Translations under genes and position numbers: made by a program | The notes under the pieces: model-generated | Database searches by the model: none | What the model saw: only the letters and a program-made list of their open reading frames with translations | Told to the model about the DNA's origin: nothing | Shown here: one piece after another, positions 54,043-63,179 of the stretch | Numbering within the stretch: the first letter of the stretch is position 1 | Layout of the letters: each line of letters begins with the position of its first letter | Origin: Ruoffia sp044336205 | GTDB taxonomy: Bacteria > Bacillota > Bacilli > Lactobacillales > Aerococcaceae | Direction: 5' to 3' | NCBI GenBank assembly: GCA_044336205.1 | Contig: CP172318.1 | Coordinates: forward strand, 124,001 to 188,000 | Length of the DNA: 64,000 bases

Positions 54043-54813
54043 CTATTCTTCCACTTCAAAGTCTAAGTCTAACTCTTCAATAATCCCCTTGTAACCTTCC
54101 GCCTCAAGTCGTTGGGCTAATTCTGGTCCACCAGATTTAACGACTTTTCCACCGATAATAATATGAACATAATCCGGTGTGATGTAGTTCAATAGGCGTT
54201 GGTAGTGGGTAATAATTAAGGCCCCAAAGTTTTCACCCCGCATAGCATTAACCCCGCGAGAGACAACTTTTAAGGCATCAATATCTAATCCAGAATCAAT
54301 CTCATCTAAGATAGCGAAGGTTGGTTCAATCATCATTAATTGAAGAATCTCATTACGCTTCTTCTCACCACCTGAGAAGCCTTCGTTCAAGTAACGTTCA
54401 GCCATAGACTCCGGCATATCTAAGATGGCCATCTTCTCGTCTAACTTTTTAATAAATTCCATAATATTGATTTTGTCGTCTTCAGAACGACGTGAATTGA
54501 TGGCTGCCTTCATGAATTGGGCATTGGTTACACCAGGAATCTCGCTCGGATATTGTACAGCGAGGAAGAGGCCAGCCCGAGCTCGTTCGTCTACTTCCAT
54601 CTCCAGGACGTTTTTCCCATCAATATAGATTTCTCCTTCAGTTACTTCATAAGCAGGGTTCCCCATGATGGCTGCGGCTAAAGTAGATTTACCGGTTCCG
54701 TTCGGTCCCATAATTGCGTGGATTTCGTTGGTGTTAATCGTTAAATTCACACCCTTTAAAATTTCTTTGTCTTCAATGGATACGTGTAAGTTTCTAATGT
54801 CTAATGTTGCCAT
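54043..54813 (-). CDS. sufC: Fe-S assembly ATPase SufC
   Basis: 256-residue ABC-type ATPase: Walker A GPNGTGKST (36-44), signature FSGGEKKRNEI, Walker B FAILDEIDSGLD. It drives SufBD conformational change. First gene of the operon; ATG 54813 follows GGAGGA. Confidence 0.96.
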   Translation of the reverse strand: MATLDIRNLHVSIEDKEILKGVNLTINTNEIHAIMGPNGTGKSTLAAAIMGNPAYEVTEGEIYIDGKNVLEMEVDERARAGLFLAVQYPSEIPGVTNAQFMKAAINSRRSEDDKINIMEFIKKLDEKMAILDMPESMAERYLNEGFSGGEKKRNEILQLMMIEPTFAILDEIDSGLDIDALKVVSRGVNAMRGENFGALIITHYQRLLNYITPDYVHIIIGGKVVKSGGPELAQRLEAEGYKGIIEELDLDFEVEE

Positions 54814-55500
54814 GTCTTCCTCCGAATAAAAATATTTTTTTATAACAATAAGGTTGCGTCAAGTTGGCGATTTCTTTGGTTTGTAATTGTGTAGATTCTA
54901 ATTCTGACTCAGTTACATACTAAAGTTGTATTGAAACCATCAGTCCCGATAGCCAACGACAACAAACATAAAACGACCAAATTGAGACGACTATAATTTT
55001 TATTAGCTGACACAACACTCCTCTTGTTTTCTAATTTAAATTTAATGAAATGCGCTAGACCCTTAAAATCAGTTCTACTATAGCATATGCAAATTATAAA
55101 AACTAGAAATTCCTCATATTTATTTTGAATAGAAATACTATGGTGTTATATTTTGAACAAGTCTAAATAGCTAATTATAATCGTTCAGTTTAAGAGCTTT
55201 AGATTGATTGTATCAAGGTGTATCGGAGTAAAATATTATTCATATTCGATAGAATAAATTGTAGTAAAACAAAAAGACTATCATTATATAGAGTATGATA
55301 ATAACTTATAAATAGGATTAGATGTTTTATGAGTTAAGTGCTGACTTTATAAAATAATTACTCTATATTGATTCTAATTAATTTCTAATAATTTCATCAA
55401 AGTAAAAAGAGAAGGATAAGACATGTTTCCAACAATTACGAATTGATTACTTACGTGACCAACCATACAATACATTATTCCAAGAAGAGAAGTGTTGAGT
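54814..55500. other. AT-rich intergenic region before sufC
   Basis: About 690 bases with no gene I can support. It must hold the minus-strand suf promoter. No riboswitch or clear operator was recognised. Confidence 0.5.
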
Positions 55501-55750
55501 CTCGATTGGCTGGACCTTAATGAATCGCTTGCGGTTTATGATTATAGATGATTCTTGTTCTGGACTAGATATTTTAGCACGCGAAGAGTTATTGCAGCAG
55601 ATTGATTTTTTTGTGAATGGGCATTACCACTTAATTTACATCACACATCATATCGAAGAAATCACCCACGCGATTACCCACAACTTACTCATTCGCGATG
55701 GAAAAGTCTGCTGGGAAAATGACCGTCCTTGGATAAACATGGTTCATTAA
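55501..55750 (+). pseudogene. ABC ATPase C-terminal fragment (YlmA-like)
   Basis: The frame reads the second half of an ABC ATPase: MIIDDSCSGLDILAREELL, then YITHHIEEITHAITHNLLIRDGKV. The Walker B DEP is altered to DDS and Walker A is absent. It is a decayed fragment; the 5' part is not recognisable. 55751-55985 has no gene. Confidence 0.75.
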
Positions 55751-55985
55751 GACAGATTCTAGTCGTTAACGTCAGAAATAAAATTTAGAGCCGCCGGTTC
55801 GTGTCCATTGTCAGTGAATGCCAAAAGATTGCAAGCGCTCAACCTCATCAACAATCTTCCCTCCATAACCTCCGCCATCGCCCTAGCCACTCGCACAAAT
55901 TTTTTCTCAAATAAATTATTTGCCAAGGAGTAGGTGGACTTGGCTGGATATGGTATGATTAATCTAGGAGAAGAGGAGGGATAGT

Positions 55986-56969
55986 TTGGTGACATTGAAT
56001 GAAATTGCTCAGATGGCGGGGGTCGCGAAAAGTACGGTGTCAAGGTATTTGAATAATGGCTCGGTGAGTGAGCATACCAGAGCGAAAATTCAAAAAATTA
56101 TTGATGAGACAGGCTATGTACCAAATCAATTTGCCCAAAGTTTGAAGTCTCAGCAATCTAATATGATGGGTGTAGTGTTGCCACGATTTGATTCACCTTC
56201 ATCCAATCAAGTGCTTAAAGGCATCGATGAATTGGCTTATCAAGAAGGTTATCAACTCGTATTAACCAACTCCAACTTAGATATCGAACGCCAAAAGAAA
56301 AATATTGCCCTATTAGAAAGACAAAAAGTGGGAGGTATTATCTTTATAGCGAGTCTGATGGACGAAGCCCTAAAAGAACAGTTGAAACAAGTTAAGATTC
56401 CCCTCTTAGTAGTCGGCCAAGAGATTGAAGGCGTACCTAGCTTGATTCATCAAGATTTGCAAGCTGGTCAACAAATCGCAGACCATGTGATCAAACTCGG
56501 CCACAAGCATGTACTCTTCGTGGGGGTGACAAAAGAGGATAAGGCAGTTGGGATTACGCGCCGACAAGGATTTATGGAGCGGATCAGAGAAAAAGGTATT
56601 CAAGTAGATTTTGTTGAAACGACTTTCTCAAGGCGAGACGCTTACGAACGAGCCTTAGAGTTCTTGCCAAGTATGCAAGCGACTTACGTTGTTGCCGCAA
56701 CAGATCATATTGCAATCGGAATCTCGTCAGCTGCAGCTCAACTGGGTCTTTCGATACCCAAAGACTTTTCATTGTCTGGCTTTGGTGGGTATAGTGAGTC
56801 AGACTATGTCTTCCCAGCCATTACAACTGTAGACTATCCTTTCTATGAATTAGGCACTCAAGCCTTTAATTTATTAAAGCAATTAATAGCGGGTGACGAA
56901 GTGTCTCAACTGAATGAGATTGCCAACCATTTGAATTTGAAGCAATCTACTCAAGCTTATCAATCATAA
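55986..56969 (+). CDS. scrR: LacI-family regulator of the sucrose locus (ScrR-like)
   Basis: 327 residues. LacI HTH (1-50, TLNEIAQMAGVAKSTVSRYL and the hinge NQFAQSLKS) followed by a periplasmic-binding-type effector domain. The start is TTG 55986 or GTG 55989, ~7 bases after GAGGAGGGA. It lies 0.8 kb before the scrA-scrB genes, whose promoter carries two GGAACC palindromes of the LacI type, its probable targets. The symbol rests on context. Confidence 0.85.
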   Translation: MVTLNEIAQMAGVAKSTVSRYLNNGSVSEHTRAKIQKIIDETGYVPNQFAQSLKSQQSNMMGVVLPRFDSPSSNQVLKGIDELAYQEGYQLVLTNSNLDIERQKKNIALLERQKVGGIIFIASLMDEALKEQLKQVKIPLLVVGQEIEGVPSLIHQDLQAGQQIADHVIKLGHKHVLFVGVTKEDKAVGITRRQGFMERIREKGIQVDFVETTFSRRDAYERALEFLPSMQATYVVAATDHIAIGISSAAAQLGLSIPKDFSLSGFGGYSESDYVFPAITTVDYPFYELGTQAFNLLKQLIAGDEVSQLNEIANHLNLKQSTQAYQS

Positions 56970-56978
56970 TAATCACTA

Positions 56979-57020
56979 TAAAAAATCGTCCATCAGACCA
57001 AGTCTAATGGACGATTTTTT
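56979..57020. terminator. bidirectional terminator after scrR
   Basis: AAAAAATCGTCCAT...ATGGACGATTTTTT, perfect outer stem with T run on both strands. Confidence 0.9.
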
Positions 57021-57028
57021 GCGAACTT

Positions 57029-57475
57029 TTATAAATCAGCTTCTATCGACACTGCTTTGACACCGTTATACACGTCGCGCTCTAGCGTACCAACGCTATT
57101 GGTAACTAACATAGACACAATGACATCGTTATTAACATTTAAGAAAGTACGGAACATACCTGCGATTCAATCTACACCAATGATTAAAGTGATTGATTCA
57201 ACAGCTAACTCAAGCGACGTCGCTAGGAAAGAGCAACGACTGTTGATCCAGCTGGTACAATGAATGCCCTTACTTTTAAACCAAACTGGTTTTCCTCGTT
57301 ATTACGGGCCATCTCGTCAATTATAAAGATAACCAACGGCATCTCAAGAATCATTACAGACATTTGAATTAATGAATGAAAATATCACCGATAACTTCAA
57401 ATTCCCAGCCCATTCACTAATGACTGTTCCGAAGATAATTCCAGTGATAACGGCAATAATAGTTTCTGGCTACTA
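57029..57475 (-). pseudogene. dicarboxylate/amino-acid:cation symporter remnant
   Basis: The minus strand reads pieces of a glutamate/Na+ (DAACS) symporter in several frames: IIAVITGIIFGTVISEWAGN (N-terminal), IFIIDEMARNNEENQFGLKV (middle), FIVPAGSTVVA, and the C-terminal DxIAGMFRTFLNVNNDVIVS ending in TAA at 57029-57031. The x is TGA (57167-57169) where the family has Trp or a similar residue. Most of the central part is deleted and frameshifts separate the pieces. Confidence 0.75.
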
Positions 57476-57563
57476 ATTGTGTAAAAAAACACACTTTATA
57501 AGTAAATTTATACAAAATACCTAGATATTATGAATTATTATTAATAAATAACAAAAAAATAAA

Positions 57564-57577
57564 ATAAAACGCTTGCA
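57564..57577 (+). promoter_or_regulatory. cre-like site over the scrA -35 box
   Basis: ATAAAACGCTTGCA matches the cre consensus at 11 of 14 positions and covers the -35 box, fitting CcpA repression. Confidence 0.5.
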
Positions 57578-57618
57578 TTTTGTAATGTTATCATTTATCA
57601 TGTAATGGAACCGGTTCC
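57573..57618 (+). promoter_or_regulatory. scrA promoter and operator O1
   Basis: TTGCAT (57573-57578), 17 bases, TATCAT (57596-57601), followed by the perfect palindrome GGAACCGGTTCC (57607-57618) at the start of the transcript. LacI-type repression is expected. Confidence 0.8.
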
Positions 57619-57729
57619 TAACAAAGTTTTATTTCTTGTATCTATTTTAATATATATCCAAACGCTAACTTATTAATCTTAAGGAATCGCAAGTTAATAA
57701 GCTGTAGCTATATTTTTATATTATAAAAT

Positions 57730-57741
57730 GGAACCGATTCC
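57730..57741 (+). promoter_or_regulatory. operator O2 before scrA
   Basis: GGAACCGATTCC, a one-mismatch copy of O1 centred 123 bp downstream, 54 bases before the scrA start. Looping by a tetrameric or paired regulator is possible. Confidence 0.75.
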
Positions 57742-57794
57742 GTTAACTGAGGAACTGCATAGAATCAATTAAATTAGCCGTGGGAGGTATTAAT

Positions 57795-59170
57795 ATGGGA
57801 AAGTACGATAAAACAATAGAGCAGTTATTAGAAGTCATTGGTGGCAAGGAAAATATTAAGAACTATGAACATTGTGCGACGCGATTGCGAATGGTTTTGA
57901 AAGATGATAGTAAAGTCGATAAAGAAAAAGCTGATGCGATTGATGAGAGTAAAGGGTATTTCTTCTCAACCGGTCAACATCAATTTATTTTTGGGACAGG
58001 AAAAGTGAATGAAGTGACTGAAGAATTAAAAGCTTATCTAGGAGATAGTGAGAGTAATGAATCATCTAGTTCAATGAAAGAAGATGTGTATGCTAACTTA
58101 AATCCCGTTCAAAAATTTGTACGAATTTTAGCGGATATTCTAGTTCCTTTAATTCCAGTGCTTGTAACCACGGGGCTTTTAATGGGAATTCGTGGCCTGT
58201 TGGTCGAATTAGGTATGGAGATGACAGATGATGTTGCGTCTTTATTCGCTGTCTTAACGGATACTGCCTTTGGTTTCTTACCTGTTTTAATTGCCTATAG
58301 TGCCACACGAAAATTCGGCGGCAATCCGATTATAGGTATTGTAGTAGGGCTTATGATGGTGGCTCCACAACTTCCTAATGCTTATGCAGTGCGTGGGGGG
58401 ATGCGGATCCAATTACAGTTTTTGGTATTAATTTGATTGGCTATCAAGGTTCTATCTTCCCAGCAATTTTAGCTGGGTGGTTAGTAAGTAAATTAGAGAA
58501 ATGGTTCCGTTCTTGGGTACCACAAGTCATGGATCTGATTGTTACACCGTTCTTAACGATCACGATTACAATCGGTATTATATTGTTTGCCTTAGGTCCA
58601 GTGATTCAACTCGTTGAGAACTTTGTTATTAATGGTATTGTGTCATTGATTAACGCGCCGTTTGGTATTGGTTATATTATTTTTGGTGGACTACAACAAT
58701 TAATTGTTATTACTGGATTGCATCACTCATTAAGTTTAATTGAGATTAGTTTGTTAGGAGATACTGGATTGAACGTCATCCAACCTCTAACCACAGCATC
58801 GATGGCAGGACAATTTGGGGCAGCGATTGGTACGGCCTTTATTATGGTTGACCAAGTGCGTCGTTCGAATATGATTTCTTCAGCCGTTCCTACCTTATTC
58901 GGTATCACAGAACCTTTATTATTTGGTGTGAATTTGCGTTCACTTAGAATCTTTATTTCTGGTGTTATTGGTGGTGCTGCGGGTGGTTTATTAACCTATA
59001 TCTTTAACTTAGCTGCTCCAGGGATGGGAATTACTTTTATCCCCGGTCTACTTCTTTATACTGGAAGTTTTTCAGCATTAACTCAATATATTCTAGTGAT
59101 CATTGTATCATTTGTTGTTGGATTTATCTTCGTTAGATTACAAGCCAAATATATTCGTGCAGAAATTTAA
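57795..59170 (+). pseudogene. scrA: sucrose PTS permease IIBC, one-base frameshift
   Basis: Sucrose-specific PTS EIIBC, importing sucrose as sucrose-6-phosphate. IIB: phosphorylated Cys27 in YEHCATRLRMVL; IIC: FVRILADILVPLIPVLVTTG, later FGINLIGYQGSIFPAILAGW and ITEPLLFGVNLRSLRIF. The frame breaks in the G6 run at 58395-58400: a seventh G would restore GDADPITVFGIN and one 458-residue protein. As given, the first frame ends at TGA 58434-58436 inside IIC. This could be mutation, homopolymer sequencing error, or slippage (the run would allow it). ATG 57795 follows GGGAGG. Confidence 0.88.
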
Positions 59171-59194
59171 TTGTTGCTAAGAAAGGAATTATAG

Positions 59195-60631
59195 ATGGAA
59201 ATCAATGAGATAAAAAAACAAATTGAAGTATTAAAAGCGAAAGTTCAAACTGATCCTTGGCGTTTAACTTATCATCTTATGCCAGAGACGGGTTGGTTAA
59301 ATGACCCTAATGGTGCCGTCCACTTTAAGGGTGTTTATCATATCTATCATCAATATGTTCCAGAGACCCCTCATGGTGGTGCAACGCATTGGGGGCATAA
59401 AACTTCGACGGACCTAGTACATTTCAAAGAGGAGCCCATCTTTATGTCACCGGACCAACCCTTTGATGAAGCAGGCGTCTATTCTGGTAGTGCGATAGTT
59501 GCGGGAGATGAGATTCACTTCTTCTATACTGGGAATGTCAAACATCCTGGAGACCATGATTATACTTTCAGTGGACGCGAACAAAATACTGTGCATGTTG
59601 TCTCTAAAGATGGCTTTACTATTGAGTCTAGGGAAGTTGTTATACCACACGAAGCTTATCCAGAAGGGTTTACAGACCATATTCGAGACCCGAAAGTCTT
59701 TGAATTAAATGATGTATATTATATGATTCTTGGTGCAAGAACGCGTAATAACATAGGAGCCATCTTGCTTTATAGTTCGAAGAATTTATCCGATTGGACA
59801 TATGAGGGTGAATTTATAACTGCTAGTGATGACCAAGGTTATATGTGGGAGTGTCCAGATTATTTTAAGCTTGAGGGTACGGATGTATTATTGTTTTCAC
59901 CCCAAGGTATCTTGCCAACAGCTTACCAATACCATAATCCTCATGCATCGACATATATGCTTGGTGAAGTTGATTGGACCGCTGATAAAAAGGAATATCA
60001 AGCTCGAACTGACTTTATTGAATTAGACCACGGCTTTGATTTTTACGCACCACAAACTTTTGAAGATGATCAAGGGCGAAGAATTATGTGGGCATGGATG
60101 GGTATTAGTGATACTAGTCCTGAGTATGTTAATCCAACGATAGCCAGAGGGTGGCAACATGCTTTAGCGATGCCAAGACAATTGACGATTGAAGACGGCC
60201 AATTAAAACAACGTCCACTTGAAGAATATAATGTCTTGAGGAAGAATGAACTGTCTGTAATGTCTGAAGCAATGCATGCTACATCACTACAAGGTGAGGT
60301 TTATGAATTGCTGATTGATTTTGAACAAGTACCTAGTCAGTTTGAATTAAACTTAAGACAAGATAGCCAACTTAGCTATGATGCTAAAGAAGGAGTACTT
60401 CGCTTGAGTCATGGAGAAAGTGGTTATGGAAGACGCCACCGCTATATACAATTATCTGACCAACCTTTACAACAATTACGTATCTTCTCAGATACCTCCT
60501 CTTTAGAAATCTTTGTGAATGATGGGGATGCAGTCTTCACCAGCCGTGTCTACCCGCAAGAAGGGGCGGATAAGATTGAGTTACATACGGATGGATTAGC
60601 TAAGGTCACTTATTGGGACTTAGTAAAATAA
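59195..60631 (+). CDS. scrB: sucrose-6-phosphate hydrolase (GH32)
   Basis: 478-residue GH32 beta-fructosidase that splits sucrose-6-P into glucose-6-P and fructose. The three catalytic blocks are intact: WLNDPNG with nucleophile Asp37, RDP (164-166) and MWECPDY with acid/base Glu219. The C-terminal beta-sandwich is complete. It lies 24 bases after scrA with AAAGGAAT as ribosome site. Confidence 0.95.
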   Translation: MEINEIKKQIEVLKAKVQTDPWRLTYHLMPETGWLNDPNGAVHFKGVYHIYHQYVPETPHGGATHWGHKTSTDLVHFKEEPIFMSPDQPFDEAGVYSGSAIVAGDEIHFFYTGNVKHPGDHDYTFSGREQNTVHVVSKDGFTIESREVVIPHEAYPEGFTDHIRDPKVFELNDVYYMILGARTRNNIGAILLYSSKNLSDWTYEGEFITASDDQGYMWECPDYFKLEGTDVLLFSPQGILPTAYQYHNPHASTYMLGEVDWTADKKEYQARTDFIELDHGFDFYAPQTFEDDQGRRIMWAWMGISDTSPEYVNPTIARGWQHALAMPRQLTIEDGQLKQRPLEEYNVLRKNELSVMSEAMHATSLQGEVYELLIDFEQVPSQFELNLRQDSQLSYDAKEGVLRLSHGESGYGRRHRYIQLSDQPLQQLRIFSDTSSLEIFVNDGDAVFTSRVYPQEGADKIELHTDGLAKVTYWDLVK

Positions 60632-60662
60632 TTAAATAGTAAATATTAATCATCAAGCCAAC

Positions 60663-60706
60663 GACCGTTACTCACTGCTTCACTAGAGCTGTAACGGTCT
60701 TTTTTT
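60663..60706 (+). terminator. terminator of the scr operon
   Basis: GACCGTTAC (60663-60671) and GTAACGGTC (60691-60699) with T7. Confidence 0.92.
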
Positions 60707-60793
60707 ATTTAAAGTCTTATTATAGCGCTAGTGGACTATTCTTGTTAAAATGAAAGAGATAGATGATAGATGAAAAGTTAGGAGGAAATATAT

Positions 60794-61495
60794 ATGAAGA
60801 TTATTCCAATTAAGGCTTTTTCTGATAATTATATATGGTTGATTCAAGAAGGCTCTCAAGCTGTGGTGGTCGATCCAGGTGAGTCCCAAAAGGTTCTGGC
60901 TTACTTGAAAGATAATGACTTAACCTTGACCACTTTATTATTGACTCATAACCATGATGACCATGTAGCTGGTGTCAAAGACTTGCTGGAGGTCTATCCA
61001 GACGTCACAGTCTATGGGCCTCAAGAGACCGCAGAGTTATCTAACCAGATCGTGGCAGATGGGGACCGCTTTGAATTGATGGGTGAATCAGTGCAAATAG
61101 TTAAAAGTGAAGGCCATACAAGGGGGCATATTTCTTATATTATGGGTAATATGCTGTTTTGTGGAGATGCCTTATTCTCAGCGGGATGTGGCCGTGTCTT
61201 TACAGGGGATTATCAAGCCCAATATGATGCCTTACAGACATTCAAAGCATTAGATGACAACGTTGTCGTATATGCAGCTCATGAATACACTCAAACTAAT
61301 CTACGTTTTGCCTTGTCAGTTGAGCCGAATAATGTCATTCTTCAAGAAGCATTAGCTGAAGTGGGTAAAATGTTAGAAGCTGGCAAACCAAGCTTACCTA
61401 CAACTATTGGACGTGAGAAAAAGATTAATTTATTCCTACAGGCAGAAGACTTAGGAGAATTCATTGAATTACGTCAAGGACGCGATCAATTTTAA
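60794..61495 (+). CDS. gloB: hydroxyacylglutathione hydrolase-like metallo-beta-lactamase (GloB)
   Basis: 233 residues. Binuclear metal site: THNHDDH (51-57), His108 in GHTRGH, Asp in FCGDALFSAGCGRVF, His in AAHEYTQTNLRFA. The last two are glyoxalase II signatures. It would hydrolyse S-lactoylglutathione or a related thioester. Followed 18 bases later by the phosphatase gene. Confidence 0.9.
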   Translation: MKIIPIKAFSDNYIWLIQEGSQAVVVDPGESQKVLAYLKDNDLTLTTLLLTHNHDDHVAGVKDLLEVYPDVTVYGPQETAELSNQIVADGDRFELMGESVQIVKSEGHTRGHISYIMGNMLFCGDALFSAGCGRVFTGDYQAQYDALQTFKALDDNVVVYAAHEYTQTNLRFALSVEPNNVILQEALAEVGKMLEAGKPSLPTTIGREKKINLFLQAEDLGEFIELRQGRDQF

Positions 61496-61513
61496 TTTGA
61501 GGGGGAGTGTGTC

Positions 61514-61981
61514 ATGGAATTAGTACTCATAAGACATGCAAAAGCAGAGGAAATCTACGAAGGTATTGATGACATCGACCGTCAATTAACGGAAAAAGGT
61601 AAAGACAAGTTTGCTAAGATAGCTGTTAAAATTGCCGACAGATTGAAAGAAGTTGATTCAGACCAACTTATTGCATGGTCAAGTCCTGGGACTCGCGCAA
61701 TGGAAACGGCAGAGATACTCATTCAACAAATGATGCTAGAGACTATTTACTTACAAAGCTTTATCTATGATGGTGGCATAGAAAACTTGCGTGAAGCCTT
61801 GGTGGATATTGATGAAGAGATGACGGTCTTGGTCTTTGGCCACGAACCCATATTAAGTGGCTGGATAGCATCCATTACTGGAGAAAAAGTTCGAATGCGT
61901 AAAGGGATGGCAGTTAGTATGAAGTTAGAGAACTTAAACCCGATCCAAGGCGAAGTGCAGTGGATGGTGGAGCCAGAGTAA
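61514..61981 (+). CDS. SixA-like histidine phosphatase
   Basis: 155 residues of the histidine phosphatase superfamily: catalytic LIRHAKAE (His8), DRQLTEKGKDK and the second His in VFGHEPILSG. SixA-type proteins dephosphorylate phosphohistidine on carriers, but the true substrate here is unknown. ATG 61514 follows GAGGGGGAG. Confidence 0.85.
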   Translation: MELVLIRHAKAEEIYEGIDDIDRQLTEKGKDKFAKIAVKIADRLKEVDSDQLIAWSSPGTRAMETAEILIQQMMLETIYLQSFIYDGGIENLREALVDIDEEMTVLVFGHEPILSGWIASITGEKVRMRKGMAVSMKLENLNPIQGEVQWMVEPE

Positions 61982-62035
61982 TGAGTTAAAAGAAGTGCTA
62001 GGCACTTCTTCTTTGGAGAGAAAGGAGGTCTTTAT

Positions 62036-62554
62036 CTGAAACCACAGTATTTGAATTTAATGCCTAGTTTAGAAGATGAGAAGCGTTGGGTGGCGGAGAT
62101 AACCGGTCGAGATGAAACCTTTGTCTTGAAGCGAGACTTTCAACCGGAAGCTAAACCCGGTGTATGGGAGATGTATGATGGTTGGTACCAAATCCATGGT
62201 CAAGTTGAAGGGATTACCCCTTTTAAGAAAGAATACGTCCGTGTTCTTGACGGCAAAATGACGCGACGACTTCCATTTCGTTATGTAGTTCAACATGTTC
62301 CGGAAATTCTTGCTATGGAAGATGAGCGGAAAGATCGCCTAAAACATCAGATTAGAACGGTCTTTGAAGAGATTATTAAAGCATCGCCTTATGAACAAGT
62401 TAGAGAGGCGATTGAGATGCAGCGAGATGACTTGGACATGGTTGAGACTTCCGAGCAATTATTGAACGGACTCAGGGTGTTACGTCAACGCAAAGATAGT
62501 ATTATTAAGCAGTATAATGACGCCTTTAGCCAATGGAGTGACCATATGGAATAG
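62036..62554 (+). CDS. conserved hypothetical protein, paralog of the 6.7-kb gene
   Basis: About 172 residues, similar over its length to the protein at 6727-7260 (shared EITG-x-DETF, YDGWYQIHG, LDGKM). Function unknown; no membrane segments. Start: AAAGGAGG (62021-62028) is followed 7 bases later by CTG 62036, which also restores an N-terminus matching the paralog (QYLNLMPSLEDEKRW against QKLELLPHPQDQKQW). The next starts, TTG 62051 and ATG 62060, are too far from the ribosome site. A rare CTG start is therefore likely. It follows the SixA-like gene by 54 bases. Confidence 0.75.
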   Translation: MKPQYLNLMPSLEDEKRWVAEITGRDETFVLKRDFQPEAKPGVWEMYDGWYQIHGQVEGITPFKKEYVRVLDGKMTRRLPFRYVVQHVPEILAMEDERKDRLKHQIRTVFEEIIKASPYEQVREAIEMQRDDLDMVETSEQLLNGLRVLRQRKDSIIKQYNDAFSQWSDHME

Positions 62555-63097
62555 TCAAGGGCTAAGCGGTTGGAAAGTAAGCTGAATGTATTAAAAATAT
62601 TAGAAAATTTAATTTAAACTATCCTTTTTGTGATTGTGCTAACTGTTGATCACTTCTTACTTACTTGTGTTAGTGAATACGTCTGGAATATTGTCATAAT
62701 AAGGATTGTGATACTTTTCGTGATTGTTTATATGATGGATTTCATATGTAACCTCATTGAGAATTATGCATTAATCCTTTTTTTATGGTCATAATTGTGG
62801 GCGGTTTTTAAGAAGAATAGGAGATAATGCAAAGGGCGAGAAATTTATTAAAGTCTCAGACCTGTATTCTATCGTGGAAATCGGATAGAGCTTGTTTATG
62901 AAAGTGAGTGAACAGTTTGCCCTTACATCATCAGTACATGCTCAAGTCAACCTATTAGGTTGGTTTTTCCAAGCCATTATTGACGCTCAAGAATACGCTA
63001 TCGGCTCAGTGATTGCTGAAGTGGGCGGGATGTTTATTGAGATTGGATTGCTCAGTTTTGTTTGAGATATTTTCCGTAGTATGAGTAAGTGATGATA
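62555..63097. other. decayed region with a short hydrophobic frame
   Basis: No intact gene. 62630-62800 reads FVIVLTVDHFLLTCVSEYVW and further hydrophobic sequence with stops. 62898-63065 is a 55-codon frame, MKVSEQFALTSSVHAQVNLL to IEIGLLSFV, without a clear ribosome site. This may be a degraded membrane-protein gene; the family was not recognised. Confidence 0.45.
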
Positions 63098-63137
63098 CCT
63101 TAGTCAATGCACCAAGATGTGTTGACTAAGGATTTTT
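63098..63137 (+). terminator. hairpin terminator
   Basis: CCTTAGTCAA (63098-63107) and TTGACTAAGG (63122-63131) with a T run, closing the decayed region. Confidence 0.85.
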
Positions 63138-63146
63138 TATACAACA

Positions 63147-63173
63147 AATAAGCCCGCTAGAGCGCGAGCTTAT
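63147..63173 (-). terminator. terminator of the osmoprotectant gene
   Basis: ATAAGC...GCTTAT stem with an inner GC/GC pair, just after the minus-strand stop at 63180. Confidence 0.65.
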
Positions 63174-63179
63174 GAATGT

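Noticed and set aside
55501..55750. Functional ABC ATPase or iron ABC system next to suf
   Set aside because: No Walker A, altered Walker B and no partner genes; it is a fragment.
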